Source of the DNA: Lophius americanus
Taxonomy: Eukaryota > Chordata > Actinopteri > Lophiiformes > Lophiidae
Direction of reading: 5' to 3'
Length of the DNA: 64,000 nt
Assembly: GCA_037951165.1 (NCBI GenBank)
Contig: JBBDHG010000126.1
Span: 2,199,001-2,263,000 of the forward strand
In this document: one piece after another, positions 1 through 11,223 of the stretch
Layout: each line of letters begins with the position of its first letter
How positions within the stretch are numbered: the first letter of the stretch is position 1
The notes under the pieces: model-generated
Seen by the model: only the letters and a program-made list of their open reading frames with translations
Database searches by the model: none
Told to the model about the DNA's origin: nothing
Position numbers and translations under genes: made by a program

Positions 1-482
1 ATTAAAATTGCAGTATGTGCACAGAAATGATTTAAATAGATGAGACTGAGCCACCCAGAGGCTGTTTCATCTTTACATAGTTTGTCCTCAGGAAAAAACA
101 GAAAACTTATAAAAAAGACAAGTTATTTTTCGGGCTAAGCATTCATCTCCTCTTGCCCAAAACAAGAGGAAATAAACGCTGTTATAGACAGTAATGATAA
201 GATCTTATCGCACAAACAAATATACTGCCACATGCTCTAGACAATGTTACTACAGAAAGATTTGGAAAAACTGCAGCCATCATCTACTTGTACTATTTGA
301 TTAAAAAACATGCAATTTATTAGAATAATCCCAGAGTTTTGACTCATCTTACCCAACCTTTCATTCAGATTTTGCTGATTATTTTACCACCGAAAAGTCA
401 TGGATATGGAATGCACTCACCATTGCCACCGCCATGTCGACTGCTACCGCCGCCTTCAATAACTCAAAAACTATTTCAATGA

Positions 483-830
483 TTATTCTCAAATATTATT
501 CCCCCATAGACCCTAGCGCAAGGATGAACTGGATTGATTTTGGGAAAGGTTGATATATTTTTCTGCCACTAATGGGAGCTTTATCTCCAATAGCTTTTGT
601 CAACCATTGGACTGATTAAGAACAAATTGGATATATATGAATCATCTTGAGGAGCTTTACCTTAAGCATACATTATTTTTATTCTATTAGGCCAAATTTT
701 ACTCACTAGGAGCAACTTTTACGAAAAACCGTTTATCGTAAAATATGTTTTACCAACACAACTTCCTGACCATTGGTTCGATTTTGTCCAAATTTGGACA
801 TATAGTGTGACCCAAGGAGATCTATCGCTA
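483..830 (+). repeat. Copy of unclassified interspersed repeat (family R)
   Basis: The stretch has the phrases that recur elsewhere in the window: 'cccccatagaccctagcgc', 'gggagctttatctc', 'ccattggactgatta', and 'tgtccaaatttgg' followed by 'ccaaggagatctatc'. Similar blocks occur near 10600-10985, 12340-12595, 46010-46400, 59820-60125 and, inverted, near 20030-20165. I see no terminal inverted repeat and no long reading frame. The class is unknown to me. Confidence 0.5.
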
Positions 831-837
831 TAGAGTA

Positions 838-881
838 GTATAGAATAGGATAGAAAAGAATAGAATAGAATAGAATAGAAC
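838..881. repeat. Pentanucleotide (AATAG)n run
   Basis: Imperfect then perfect repeats of AATAG. 'cattaatccccc' follows. In fish this pattern commonly sits at the 3' end of non-LTR retroelements. A matching arrangement occurs at 2998-3021. Confidence 0.8.
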
Positions 882-1290
882 AAACTTCATTAATCCCCCC
901 CCAAATTCAAGCGTTCCAGCAGCTCCCACACTTCTTAAGTGACAGTAGCAGCAGCTACAAAAAAAATAGCATGGAACAGGAAATAAGCAAGATGCATATG
1001 CACACTAGAGAGATCTTGATGACATATCTAAACATAAATAGACATACAATTAAATAAAATACATATATAAATATAGGGAAAAGAGTCCAAAATCCATACA
1101 AAGGATCTGCGGCCGCACTGTGTCTTACATTGTGGGTGTCACAGTCTACTGCTGTAGAGGCTCAAAGCTCCAACAGTCTCATGTGAGAGGTGTTGTCCAT
1201 GATGGATGTCAGCTTGGTTAACTCATTTGTTTTGGTGTTGTTAATCGAAAGTGATCTGACCTCACAACATCGACCAAATCGGTATGGACT
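882..1290 (-). mobile_element. Probable antisense 3' fragment of a CR1/Rex-like LINE
   Basis: The stretch follows the AATAG run. It contains 'gtccatgatggatgtcagc' and an upstream block resembling the antisense 3' ends of fish CR1/Rex-type elements, as does the better preserved copy at 13640-14170. It is heavily decayed with no useful frame. The family assignment rests on pattern memory only. Confidence 0.4.
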
Positions 1291-1414
1291 GGTCAGTCTT
1301 TACAAAAATCGAAGATCTGCCAAGAGGTTGAAATCGGTGCACCTCAAGAAATCACTACTGAAAAAGGCTTATAATTAGATTTTACTTTACTTATTATATT
1401 ATACTTACTTATTT

Positions 1415-1530
1415 TACTAAATGCAGAGGTAAATTTTGGCATATCCTGGGGTGATTATATTTTTTTGATGTTACAGGTTTCACAGCATTTAAAAAGAAAC
1501 AAAATAAGCCCGTTGGGGTAATGACATCAC
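1415..1530 (+). repeat. Fragment of a fish interspersed repeat ('cagaggtaaattttggcat' type)
   Basis: It shares 'agaggtaaattttggcatat' and the following 'gatgactaaat/gattacat' block with copies at about 29255-29560 and 35985-36150. The 35985 copy begins with 'gtttgtctgttagttagca', a phrase common in fish repeats. The class is uncertain. Confidence 0.4.
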
Positions 1531-2429
1531 AATGTGGCTATTGCTACCTTGGATCCTCTGATTTTTCTTTGGGGTGGAGCTTGGGTTTCAGTTTCAACAA
1601 TTCCTTTGATTCTTTTGATGTTCACTTTGCGGTGGAGCTGGGAGCTCAGTGAGCTTAACAGAGATGCTGAAGTTGAAGGTGCAGGAGATGAACTGCTACT
1701 GAGTATTTAAGAGATAATCAGAATTTGTTGGAGTGTCGTTAGATTTAGAGGGCAGGCATAACCCTGACATTAATGGAAGAATCTGAATTAATTTTTCCAA
1801 AATCTTGTGTACTGTTGTGCCTTTTTTACAACAAAATCTGTACTGTCTACTCATTAAGTTTTCAATATAGTCTTGTTACTTTTGTATATTAATTTTATTT
1901 TTACATCATTTTATGCATTTCCCAAAATCAAGACTGATTTAACCTGAATGGACAAAAGTAATGGAGAACAGTTTTTCTGGTATCCATCAGTGCGTGTCAC
2001 ACACGACAGAACAGATACCAAACTTAAAACACATAAGAAACAATAACAGACTATAAAGCATTTGAAGAAACTCTTCCACAAAAAGAAGGTGCGATGTCAC
2101 CAATTACATTTTTTCTCCTTTTTCTACATAAACGTGATTCACGCTTAATAAATCCATAACCTGTGAGTGGCAGTAATAGATTTGAAATAAAGTTAGTAAT
2201 TCCCTTATAAAACAAAATAATATTAAATTAATATTAAATTTGTATGACATAAGTAAGGTTCAGTAAAGTGGCTCGCAAAACAGCTGATAGTAATGTTCAT
2301 CGGACTTTTTACTCATATACATTGAGTACATTTCACAGCCTATACTTTCTCATTTTAACTTGGTTAAACATTCATTCCTTTTATTAACAGACTCTTATTC
2401 ACACAGGTACCGATTTAGTAAAGAATGAA

Positions 2430-2990
2430 TACTTTTAGAAATAATAATAATAATAATCAAAAAGAGTCTTTTTAATACATATAACTGTACTTCTACACGA
2501 CTAAATAATATGTACTTCTACTTTTATCAAGAGTATTTCTACATAAATAACAGTACATTCTACGTGAGTAAAAAATGTACACGTATACCTTATACGTCTT
2601 TTTCTTTTCTTTTTCTTTTTACAAGTAACTGTTAAGTAAATACCTCAACTTTAATGACGCTTTTTATGAAAGTAAATTGACTTCTACTCGAGTAAACAAT
2701 ATACTTCTACCTTAACCAAGAGTTTTTATACACAAGTAATTACACCTGTACTTCTTCTGGAGTAAATAATTTATACTACTTTGACCAGCGTATTGTTAAA
2801 TTTTCTAAAACTTTTTTTCTACTAAATACTTAACTAAACTTTTTTTTTTCACAAGTAGTTGTTCTTCTTCTTAAGTAAATAAATACAACTACTTTTATCA
2901 GTCTTTTTTAACAAAAGTAAATGTACTTCTATACAGGTTTACAATATGTACTACTTTTGCCATTTATACATTAATTATCCTAACTTTAGT
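2430..2990. repeat. Degenerate tandem array, unit about 60-115 bp
   Basis: Roughly six diverged units each carry a 'gtacttctac' phrase, an 'agtaaataatatgtac' phrase, then 'cttttatcaagagtatt' and 'acaagtaa'. Unit length varies. No coding frame runs through it. It is bounded on the right by the AATAG run at 2998-3021. Confidence 0.55.
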
Positions 2991-2997
2991 TAGAGTA

Positions 2998-3021
2998 GAA
3001 TAGAATAGAATAGAATAGAAA
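2998..3021. repeat. Pentanucleotide (AATAG)n run
   Basis: About four perfect AATAG units, followed by 'tgtattaatcccc'. It is the same arrangement as at 838-881. Confidence 0.75.
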
Positions 3022-3749
3022 AAATGTATGTATTAATCCCCACAGATGTGAAGTGCTACAGAACAGTTTCTTTTTCTTGAAATTTCATTTGGATTTCCCA
3101 CATTTTCCACATCTTTTGCTACTTTCATTTGATAAAGCTCACCAAAGCTGCCTTTTTAAGTACACATGTAAACATAAACAGACTATTTTAATGGGGACAT
3201 GCAGTCTGAGTCCAAACATAAACCTCTCCCTCAGAAAGCAATTCAGTGTGGTTATAAACCAACCAAACATTGTAAAATTTGATGTGATAAGTTTGGAGCA
3301 AAAACAGGAGTATGGAGCCTCATACTTCCACACTGAATTAACTGGGATGGAGAAGGGTCTACCAGAGTCCATTTACATTTCACATCATTTATGTCCGTTC
3401 ACTGCTACTTTGTTTATAGTCTAACGTAAACACAGACAGACATTTTACAGAATGTTCATTCCTAAACTCCGATGCTAATCGGCGTCTTCTACTGCCGTTT
3501 ATACAACATATTAATAAGGTTTAGATTCGGAAACAGTTAGCTAACCTACACAGTTATAACATGGTTAAATGGCTTTCAACGCACGAGCAACTTCAGGAAG
3601 TTTAGACCTAACAGTTATAGTGCTAAATATATGTGAGCCAAATGTGAACAATAATGTACCAATAATTAATTTTAAGTGAAAACCAGAAACTGTCCGTGGG
3701 AAGAATCAAAGTGACAGACAATATGAGCATTCTGGCCATTCACAGTCGT

Positions 3750-4090
3750 CCTTCCTAACTTGTTACCGCGGTAAAAATGCGTTAACGGTAGCTGCTCTTC
3801 TAGCTACTTACCTTAGCGGGCCAGTTGTTGGTTAACGAGACAGCCGGGAGGTGCAGCAGGAGAAAGGAGAAGACCGGGAGAGCTAAGCCTCCGTTACCGA
3901 ACATGGTTCATTCATGTCATGGACCGACAACTTTTCTCCTCCCATTACCTCCGCTACCCTCCTCGCTCATCTCCTCTCCTCCTCCTCCTCCTCCCATTTC
4001 GACCCCCTTCTGATGTAGCTACGCCCTCTCGTCTCGCTCGCGCTCATGTTCACGCGCGTCCGCATGGACAACACGCGGGCATCCCCCACT
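3750..4090 (-). promoter_or_regulatory. CpG-rich promoter region of the minus-strand secreted-protein gene
   Basis: CpG dinucleotides are dense here ('gttaccgcggt', 'ctcgtctcgctcgcgctc', 'cacgcgcgtccgc', 'acaacacgcgggc') against very CpG-poor, AT-rich flanks. The stretch covers the signal-peptide exon and the DNA just upstream of its ATG. Transcription start and factors are not resolved. Confidence 0.5.
3812..3904 (-). CDS. First coding exon of an unidentified secreted or membrane protein
   Basis: On the minus strand an ATG at 3904 opens 31 complete codons and ends at a strong splice donor (AAG|gtaagtagc, intron from 3811). The peptide begins MFGNGG and continues with a hydrophobic run (LALPVFSFLLLHLPAVSL), then TNNWPAK. 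This is a textbook signal peptide, with likely cleavage near AVS-LT. The exon sits at the inner edge of a CpG-rich stretch (about 3750-4090) that would serve as promoter. I found no second exon between 1 and 3811, so the gene continues outside the window or in exons I cannot recognise. In mammals EDEM3 and NIBAN1 lie on the opposite strand upstream of RNF2 and EDEM3 has a signal peptide, but this sequence does not match what I recall of it. The gene is therefore left unnamed. Confidence 0.55.
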
Positions 4091-5769
4091 GCTGTTCAGT
4101 CCTCACAAGCCGTACAGGAAGAGTAGGTTGTATCATCTTGTTTAGTTAGTAAGTTTGCTATTCCATTTTTTGTTGTTGTACTGACAAAGAATATACAATT
4201 ATTGCCATTTTGTTAAGTACCCCCTTAACTACAGAAGCCATATGCAATCACGAGTAAAAAAACGAAGTGCCCTGTTTTCTATGAATAAATTAGATAATTA
4301 TCTCAAAATTCAAAGACATGATTTTTACTCTCAAAGTGTCATTTAACTAATCCTGACTCAATTAACTTTCCGTATCACATTATTATTTATCTAAGTCTCT
4401 AGATATGTAATTTAGTTCATACCACAATAAAAATAAAGGCAGGCACCCTGAGTTCAAGACTTAAGAGTCATTTGCTGAACTTCCTAGCAGCCAGTAACTT
4501 AGAAAATAACCACTGTTCTCTAAACGCATCTGGGGGTGCAGGTTAGAATGAACTATGTACTTGTGGAATGAGCAGCTTGATGGGGAGATGTGACAGCATC
4601 TGTCATTTTCTATTAAATGTATTATCCATTTCTCAGTTTTAAATAGAGATAAAATGTATACAAATTAAATTAAATTAAATCAAATGTAATTTTGATCTTA
4701 GTCTTAGTGAAAGGGGAAAATATGATTAAGAGTTTAAAAAAATAGACATGTACTTTAATATTCATAAAACAACATTGTCACAGATAAATTATCACAAGTA
4801 ATTTATCATTGTCACAGGTAAATTATCTTAGATTCAGTCACCGTCAACACTTCTTCGGAGAAGCTTATATTTTCACCCATTTCTGTTGGTTCATTTGGTT
4901 TAGTTTGTCAACTGAATTATTACTCATTTATACTCATTATTAAAGATGGATATAGATATGGACAGAGCAGTTTACTCCGCACACTGTGCTCATTTCATCC
5001 ATATGTATGTATATTTTGAAAGCTCAAGGATACTGGTCAAATGGAGCAGTACCACCAGATGTTGTTGGGTGCAGTGTAGCCAAAGCAAAAATTACAATGT
5101 TTTAAGGACACAAGCAGGAAGACAAAAATTACATATAAAGTCAGTGCCTAAAGAATGTGGTTTGCTTTATTGTTTTAAGTAAACTTGCATTTTTATAAGT
5201 GTAGTGTGACGGTTCAGATTCTTGTCTAATGTTTACAATAAACATGTTAATTGAAGTGGAATTGAATTTTTCCGTTATATAATTCCTTACAATGTTAAGG
5301 TTAGAAACTGTCCACCTATTCTTGGAAAGTCCAATTAGATCCCTATGGCTGTTCAATTGGTGTCCCACCACATCAAGAATGGACATATTCTATGTTTTTA
5401 ATTGAGAGCAGGTAAAAGGACACTTCATAAGCACAATCCATGTAATATGTATATCTCGAAATTCTTGCTTTTTATTCGATTGAAATATAAATGATCTGAG
5501 CAAGAGATAATCAGCTGGTAATAATAATAATAATTATAATACATTTAATTTATATAACATTTATTGTTTGGAATCCTTAATATGTAAACTCAATGTGTAA
5601 AAACATGTTTTTAATGTTTTGTCTAGCATTGAAAGACTAAATAAACAGGCGATTGTCCACTCCCTTAATAATTGAAGTGAGAGATACTCTTTTCTCTATG
5701 TAACTGCCTTATCAACGAATCCCTGATTGTACGTGTAAGTGGTCGCACAGTGCCTCAATTTCCCAGGTT
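3905..5769. other. Intergenic DNA between two divergent genes
   Basis: It lies between the minus-strand secreted-protein exon and the rnf2 first exon. Apart from the CpG-rich part at its left end it is AT-rich. It has a short direct repeat ('attgtcacag.taaattatc' near 4773 and 4809) and a short L2-like tail near 5520-5570. I see no exon. Confidence 0.5.
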
Positions 5770-5847
5770 ACACCGCGTCTTGCCTATCCGCCATATTGCC
5801 TTCGCCTAATGCGCTGGCTGGATCGACTCGCAACCACAACTGAAAAT
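5770..5847 (+). other. rnf2: Probable non-coding first exon of rnf2
   Basis: A locally CpG-containing segment ends at a strong splice donor (ctgaaaat|gtaagtac, intron from 5848). The next plus-strand splice acceptor that fits is the one before the rnf2 start codon (11211-11213). A 5'UTR exon here would match the usual vertebrate RNF2 layout, in which the ATG is in exon 2. The left boundary is approximate because no transcript start can be read from the sequence. Confidence 0.5.
5788..5798 (-). promoter_or_regulatory. YY1-type motif (CCGCCATATTG) at the rnf2 first exon
   Basis: It matches the CCGCCATNTTG form of the YY1 site, which is typically found just downstream of transcription starts in CpG promoters. 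The position about 50 bp before the splice donor fits that placement. YY1 binding here is inferred from the motif alone. Confidence 0.5.
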
Positions 5848-8451
5848 GTAAGTACAGAAACAATAATATTTAATGGAAACAGTAGATAATGTGATTTTTA
5901 CCCTATCTGTTTGTCTTAGTACTATTTAAACCTGACTCTTACATGTTAAGATACTGGTTTTAAGGTCCTTAAAGCACATATCTCGCCTCTGGAGGTTGGT
6001 GCGTCGGCTCTTTCTCTGTTGTTGTTTTTCCCTCTGTCACAGCGACAAATTACATTCACGACTCCATCGTTATATTTTATGGAATGGCTATTGGTTGTCT
6101 TTTGAAAAATATTTGAGTAGTCAAATATATTATTCTTCGCCGTATATCGTTTACATAGATGCTAAACCTTTAGCTTATTCTGCATGTGAATGTTAGCCTG
6201 GCGATGAACAGCTAGCCTCTGTGGTAGCTAATTAACATTAGCCGTGCCCCTCAGTTTGAATGTAGCATGAAATCAATGTGGGGGTCTAACGTGATTCATC
6301 GACAACCTTTTGTGTGTACAGGATATACTTAATTGTAGCAAAGTAAAGATACACTTATATTGTCCTAGCTAAGGTACAAATAACGTTAGAGGTAGAGGAC
6401 TGGAAACGTTATCCAGTGTGGGTCAGTTATTTAGCCTTGATCCAAACGCTTTGGGACATAATTATTGACGCGAATTGATCATTAATGTGCAGATAATTGA
6501 TCCTATTTGTTTTAAGTTTTGTTGTTCTTCACATTTTTACACTTACTTAAAAATCTTACTCATCCTGAACCAACTATATATTTGTAAAATGGTCCACCCC
6601 ACCTGCTACTCTGGGACATGTATAGTTGTATAATTTCAAGAGGTGGAGGACAATTTAAATTCTGACATGCAATATATATATATTTTTAAATTTTTTTCTC
6701 CTTAAAAAACAGTTTAATTAGGAATGTATTGCCAGCGCCCATGATTGATTGACTGTTTGAGTTGAAGAGTTATGCCATGCACCCACAGTATGCCTAAACC
6801 TTTAAGGGACCATGTGCAGATTTGTTATGGGCCCCCACCAACTCTTCTCAAGTATTGTCAAAGCTTAAGCATTCACATTTATCGTATCCATTATCAATTT
6901 TGTTAGTTATATTTGTGTTCCTTACATCATAATAATGTCAGACTAATGGCGTGTCTATACTTTTCTTTTTTAAATCTTACATTTATGTTACGTTCACACT
7001 GAATGTACTGCATTGCTCTACTCTGCTTCTCTTCTGTGAATGTCCCTCTGGGATAGTTTGAGTTTATTTGTGTCACTGGCCCAAGACATATGAACAGTAA
7101 CCAAAGAAAATACAACCGCTGCTTCGTATTTTTTGTGGAAGTACCAGATGCTTCAGAAAAGCATATACTACTGATTCGCAGTTCAACACATTAATCAGAT
7201 GAATATAGACAGTTTATATACAGTTTGCATACAGCGCATTTACTATAATTAATATACAGGTAATTTACTATAAACCAATTTACTTTTTTAAATTGCTTTG
7301 TTCATTAGCAATGCTTAAAAGTGCAGAACAACTATCAACTACAAATACATTCACAAAACATGGAGCAGTTTTTCTTAAAGAGAAGTAAATGCAATTTAAA
7401 AAAACAACAAACATAACTGATTTAACAGATCAGAGAAACCTGTAAAAAATAATGGTTCAGAATAAAATACACATTTTTGATAATTATTTTCAATAACTTG
7501 AAAAAGAAGTGCAAATGGATCAGAAAAATTCTAAGTGATGAACTTCGTCATAGACCTATGTAATATATATGTCTGTTTCAAGTGGCGATACCATCGGCAC
7601 ACACAGATTTTATGCCTCCTTTACATTTACATCTATACATCCAATAAGTCAAAAGTCTACAAAATATAAATGGTCCTTCCTAGAGGAGTTTTGTAGTATT
7701 GTAAATAATGTGGATGAAACAATGTCCATTGCAGTGAAATGTGCCGTGGCCATGGGAACTTTGTTTTTTACCTTTCTAGATAATTTTTTTCTTCTTCTTC
7801 ATCATATCCCTGGATATTTGCTGTGTTTCAATTGAATTATGGCACCAAGGATTTCTGCTGCTTTTCTGCAGGGATTTTTACTTTACATGGATATTTTTGA
7901 AGTAGAAGCCATCCAATACAGTAGATGTTCATCTAACAGAGATGTCCAAACATTTTTGAGTATCTTGCAAGTGAGAGTTTTCGAGACCAAAAAAAAACTT
8001 AGGTGAAGTGGTTCGCTCAGTTTAAGTGCGGTTCAAGTGTTTCAAATTTCCATGAGAGGCTTAATTTTTTCTAAAGAAAGAAAACCATGAAGCAGCTTGG
8101 TATTAACTTATCTCAATATTCAATTTTGCTTTTACTCTAGGGGGAAAAGCAAGCAAAGCAAGTTTTGATTAAGACATTTAAACATAAAAACATCTGAAGG
8201 TTTCTATTCACATATCTATGACAAGAACCAGACTGACAATGATATAACAGGTTTGTTACGTGTTGGCAGTGGTTATGAGTCTACTGCTGATTATGTGCAA
8301 TTTGCATAGCATAGATGTTTATATTTGCTCTTGAGCAATTAACATGGTAAATGACTGACCTATTATAATTTTTCCGGTTCCTATCCAGCTAGTTTGTGTG
8401 AATGGTGAGGTATGAAATATAGAAAAAGAGCTGATTAATGATTTCATATCT

Positions 8452-8560
8452 TCATTATTATGCTGAATAACAATTGTAAATTGTTTGTTATGCCGAATAA
8501 TAATTGTCAATTGATTATTATGCCGAATAATAATTGTCAATTGATTATTATGAAAAATAA
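8452..8560. repeat. 30-bp tandem repeat, about 3.5 copies
   Basis: Units read 'ttattatgccgaataataa' plus 'ttgtcaattga'. The first copy is diverged (tgctgaataacaattgtaaa) and the next two are nearly identical. No function is apparent. Confidence 0.8.
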
Positions 8561-10599
8561 GGAACTAAGAACAACCTTATTTAAAACAAAAACGTACAAC
8601 TACCAACTTACATATCAGGCTGAAAACATAATGTTCTGATTGTTGGTTTTTTGGTTTGTCGGCAGGATTACATGAAAACTACTGAACTGTATCATGAAAC
8701 TTTACTGAGAAGATTGGTCCAGATCTGGTTAAAGAGGGAGATCCTTTATCAATTTTATTTTACTGTCTTTTACAATGCAAGTAACGCCATGAATCTCATC
8801 TCAGTTGGCCTCACCGATGTCACTCTAGTATTTTTATGCAAATTGATCAAGTAGTCTTTGTGTAATAAAGAAAGAATGTTGGCACCAAAATGTGTCCAAA
8901 AATTCCTGCAATTATCGCTTTATCCAGATCCATACAAAATTTTATTGTCTTAGTCTTGGCTAATGCCCCAATGAGTTTTGTGGCAATCGAGCATCCTGTA
9001 GTTTTGTGTAATCCTGTCACCCAGACATTCAGCAAAAAAAAAATTTCAGGAAATGCACGATTCTTCAGATGTCTTGTGTGAAAACAAATATTTTGTTCAC
9101 ATTTGTTATGTAGTAACAACTTCTGCAGTCACTACCTGTAGAAGTAGAATGAATATTTCCTCTGAGCTGCGTTTTTCCTTGTCATCGAAGCCAAGTTTTC
9201 TGCGTTATATGGCTGCAATGGTATTAGATTTTCTTGTTATAATAACAATCGCAGAAAATTAGATGGTTGTTCTGCTTCATGGTTATCATTGTATTTCACT
9301 ATTATTATTATGATAAATATTATTAATAGTTTTATATATTTTTTTAAATATATGAAATAAATAAATTTCCTTTTTGTAAAGAAATTAGTCCAACATAAAA
9401 ACAATTCTATTTCAGACATTAGGTGAGCATGTCAAAATTATACATTATCATTTGATTATGGAAATTGTTTTCATAAACATAATATTTGCCTCCAGTCTTC
9501 TGTATAATCATCTGGTTGTGATTATTTTGCTTATTTAAACATTGCTAAAGATATCACTGTCAGCACATTTTGGTTTTCATCTTGCTAGAAAGAAAGAGCC
9601 TTTTCTCTCACTATCGTGAAGGAGGCAATTTGTTAATTTTATGGTAAAAAGTAGTGGTGAACTGCTGAAACCACAAATCTTCAAGTTGATATATCCACCA
9701 ACCGACCAATTCACAGAACTTTGACAGACTGGCCACTTGTCTATCAAGAAAAATAGCCACTAAGGACGTTTTTTCAGTCAGTCTAAATACAAACATGCAA
9801 AAGAGTGGCTTTTCCTCTTCATTAGGTGTATCTTAATAATTATATGACATTACGATGGTGGGACAATAGAGAGAAGAGACCGTTAAATTGTTAATTGCAA
9901 TTGTTTGTCTGACAATTGGTAACTAAACATTCAAGATTGTGACAGTCTTACCTATTGGGTAGAAATGCACATAAACTAACCACTTGTTTTCACCACTAAC
10001 AGGCTCATAATGTTAGTAAGTGTCCGAAAACATTGAAAGGATCCTACAAAGAACACGTTTGTCTGTTTACTAAAGGAATTAGAAATAAAAAGTAGAAAAT
10101 TACTATTCTTCTGTAATCCAGTTTCTCTGTAGTCTTTTTTGTAGTTTGGAAATTGGACTGTCCAAATTGTACCGTATAGGCCCTCTGGACACTTAACTGG
10201 TGTTGTTCACGTTTCTTTGTTAGGAATTAAAGTCACAAATGGGACTCATACTTATATCTGCACAGAAGAATGATGCTTTTGAAGATTGGTGAACGTAGTT
10301 GGATTTTCCCTTGTTTTCCAGGAACTTGTATGTTTTTATTACACTGGTTGTAATAATAATTATAATATAAATACATTTTTATCATATAACGCTTTTCATA
10401 AATACTGAAAGTTGCGTAACAGATACAGAACAAAATAGCATAAAAACAAAAATCAATGCCAGACATCAAAGAATAATAAGCAAATGTTCATTGTCTGATT
10501 TATATCATATTTTAAACTACCTAAAGACTGGTAAGCTTTGCAACCATACTCAGCTGATATGGAATCTAATTATATCCCCAAAGAATTTGTGACTTTATG

Positions 10600-10985
10600 G
10601 AATAAATGTTACAATTGTCACATGTGACATTATGGAAATAATATACCCCCGTAGACCTTAGAGCGACGAAAGAAAGGTCAGTTGTAAATTTGCAGAGAGC
10701 ATTGACTCTAAAAGTTTTCTGGCCTGAACATCTACACATTTGGTCCTATTTAGTCTAAATTTGGTGCATATGGATTGACTTGAGGAGATCCATCTTGTAT
10801 GTATCATATTTTAGTTTAGCAATCAATATTTCACTTTTTTTCAGACAGAACTTCACTCATAATTTTAGGAGTTCAATCGGGTGGATTGCTTGTACAATTT
10901 AAGGGATTGGAGGATTTTCGGGGATATATCCTTGCTGTGGGTGTCTACAGCATAGTTCTAGTTTCCCTAAGCATATTGTTCGAAA
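10600..10985 (+). repeat. Copy of unclassified repeat family R
   Basis: It carries both halves of the family: a left block with 'cccccgtagacctta' and 'gtctaaatttggtgcatat', then 'ggattgacttgaggagatcc', and a right block with 'ggattgcttgtacaattt' and 'ggggatatatccttgctgtg' ending in 'catagttctag'. The right block ends about 230 bp before the first coding exon of rnf2. Confidence 0.6.
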
Positions 10986-11223
10986 CAAAGTAAGAACAAT
11001 TTAGATAAAAGTTAATATTGATTTATTTAAACAGAAAGGCGTCATATCATGGATCATCTGTTAATTTCAGTGTGATGGTTCCTTCCCTCCTTGAGAAGGA
11101 CAGTTTAGTCCTGCCTATGTCCAAACCAGTTCCTTTCGCACCTCTTTCACCATTTTAGTAACCACTGGTTATCGTCACCAGCTCATCTTATCCCTTTTAT
11201 CTGTGTGTTTCAGTGTTGCAGTG

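Larger units (their letters stand above)
1..3811. other. Repeat-rich non-coding stretch left of the secreted-protein exon
   Basis: No convincing coding exon was found here on either strand. If the minus-strand exon at 3812-3904 is real, this stretch is its first intron, or intron plus intergenic DNA, because the rest of that gene must lie at lower coordinates. It holds a copy of an unclassified repeat (about 483-830), an AATAG pentanucleotide run (838-881), a probable antisense LINE 3' fragment (about 882-1290), and a degenerate tandem array (about 2430-2990). A second AATAG run lies at 2998-3021. Confidence 0.5.
5848..11213 (+). other. rnf2: Probable intron 1 of rnf2
   Basis: It runs from the gtaagtac donor at 5848 to the ttcag acceptor ending at 11213. 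It contains a 30-bp tandem repeat (8452-8560), short L2-like tails (near 10350), and a copy of repeat family R (10600-10985). No coding exon was recognised inside it. Confidence 0.45.

Noticed and set aside
424..475. Minus-strand candidate exon ending at a good donor (GTGGCAATG|gtgagtgc) and reading KAAVAVDMAVAM
   Set aside because: No pyrimidine tract or credible acceptor lies upstream, no family resemblance was found, and the donor alone is weak evidence in AT-rich DNA with a GCC-rich patch.
3053..3424. 123-codon plus-strand open frame with an overlapping 77-codon minus-strand frame
   Set aside because: No recognisable domain, no promoter or splice context, and the composition matches the surrounding AT-rich DNA.
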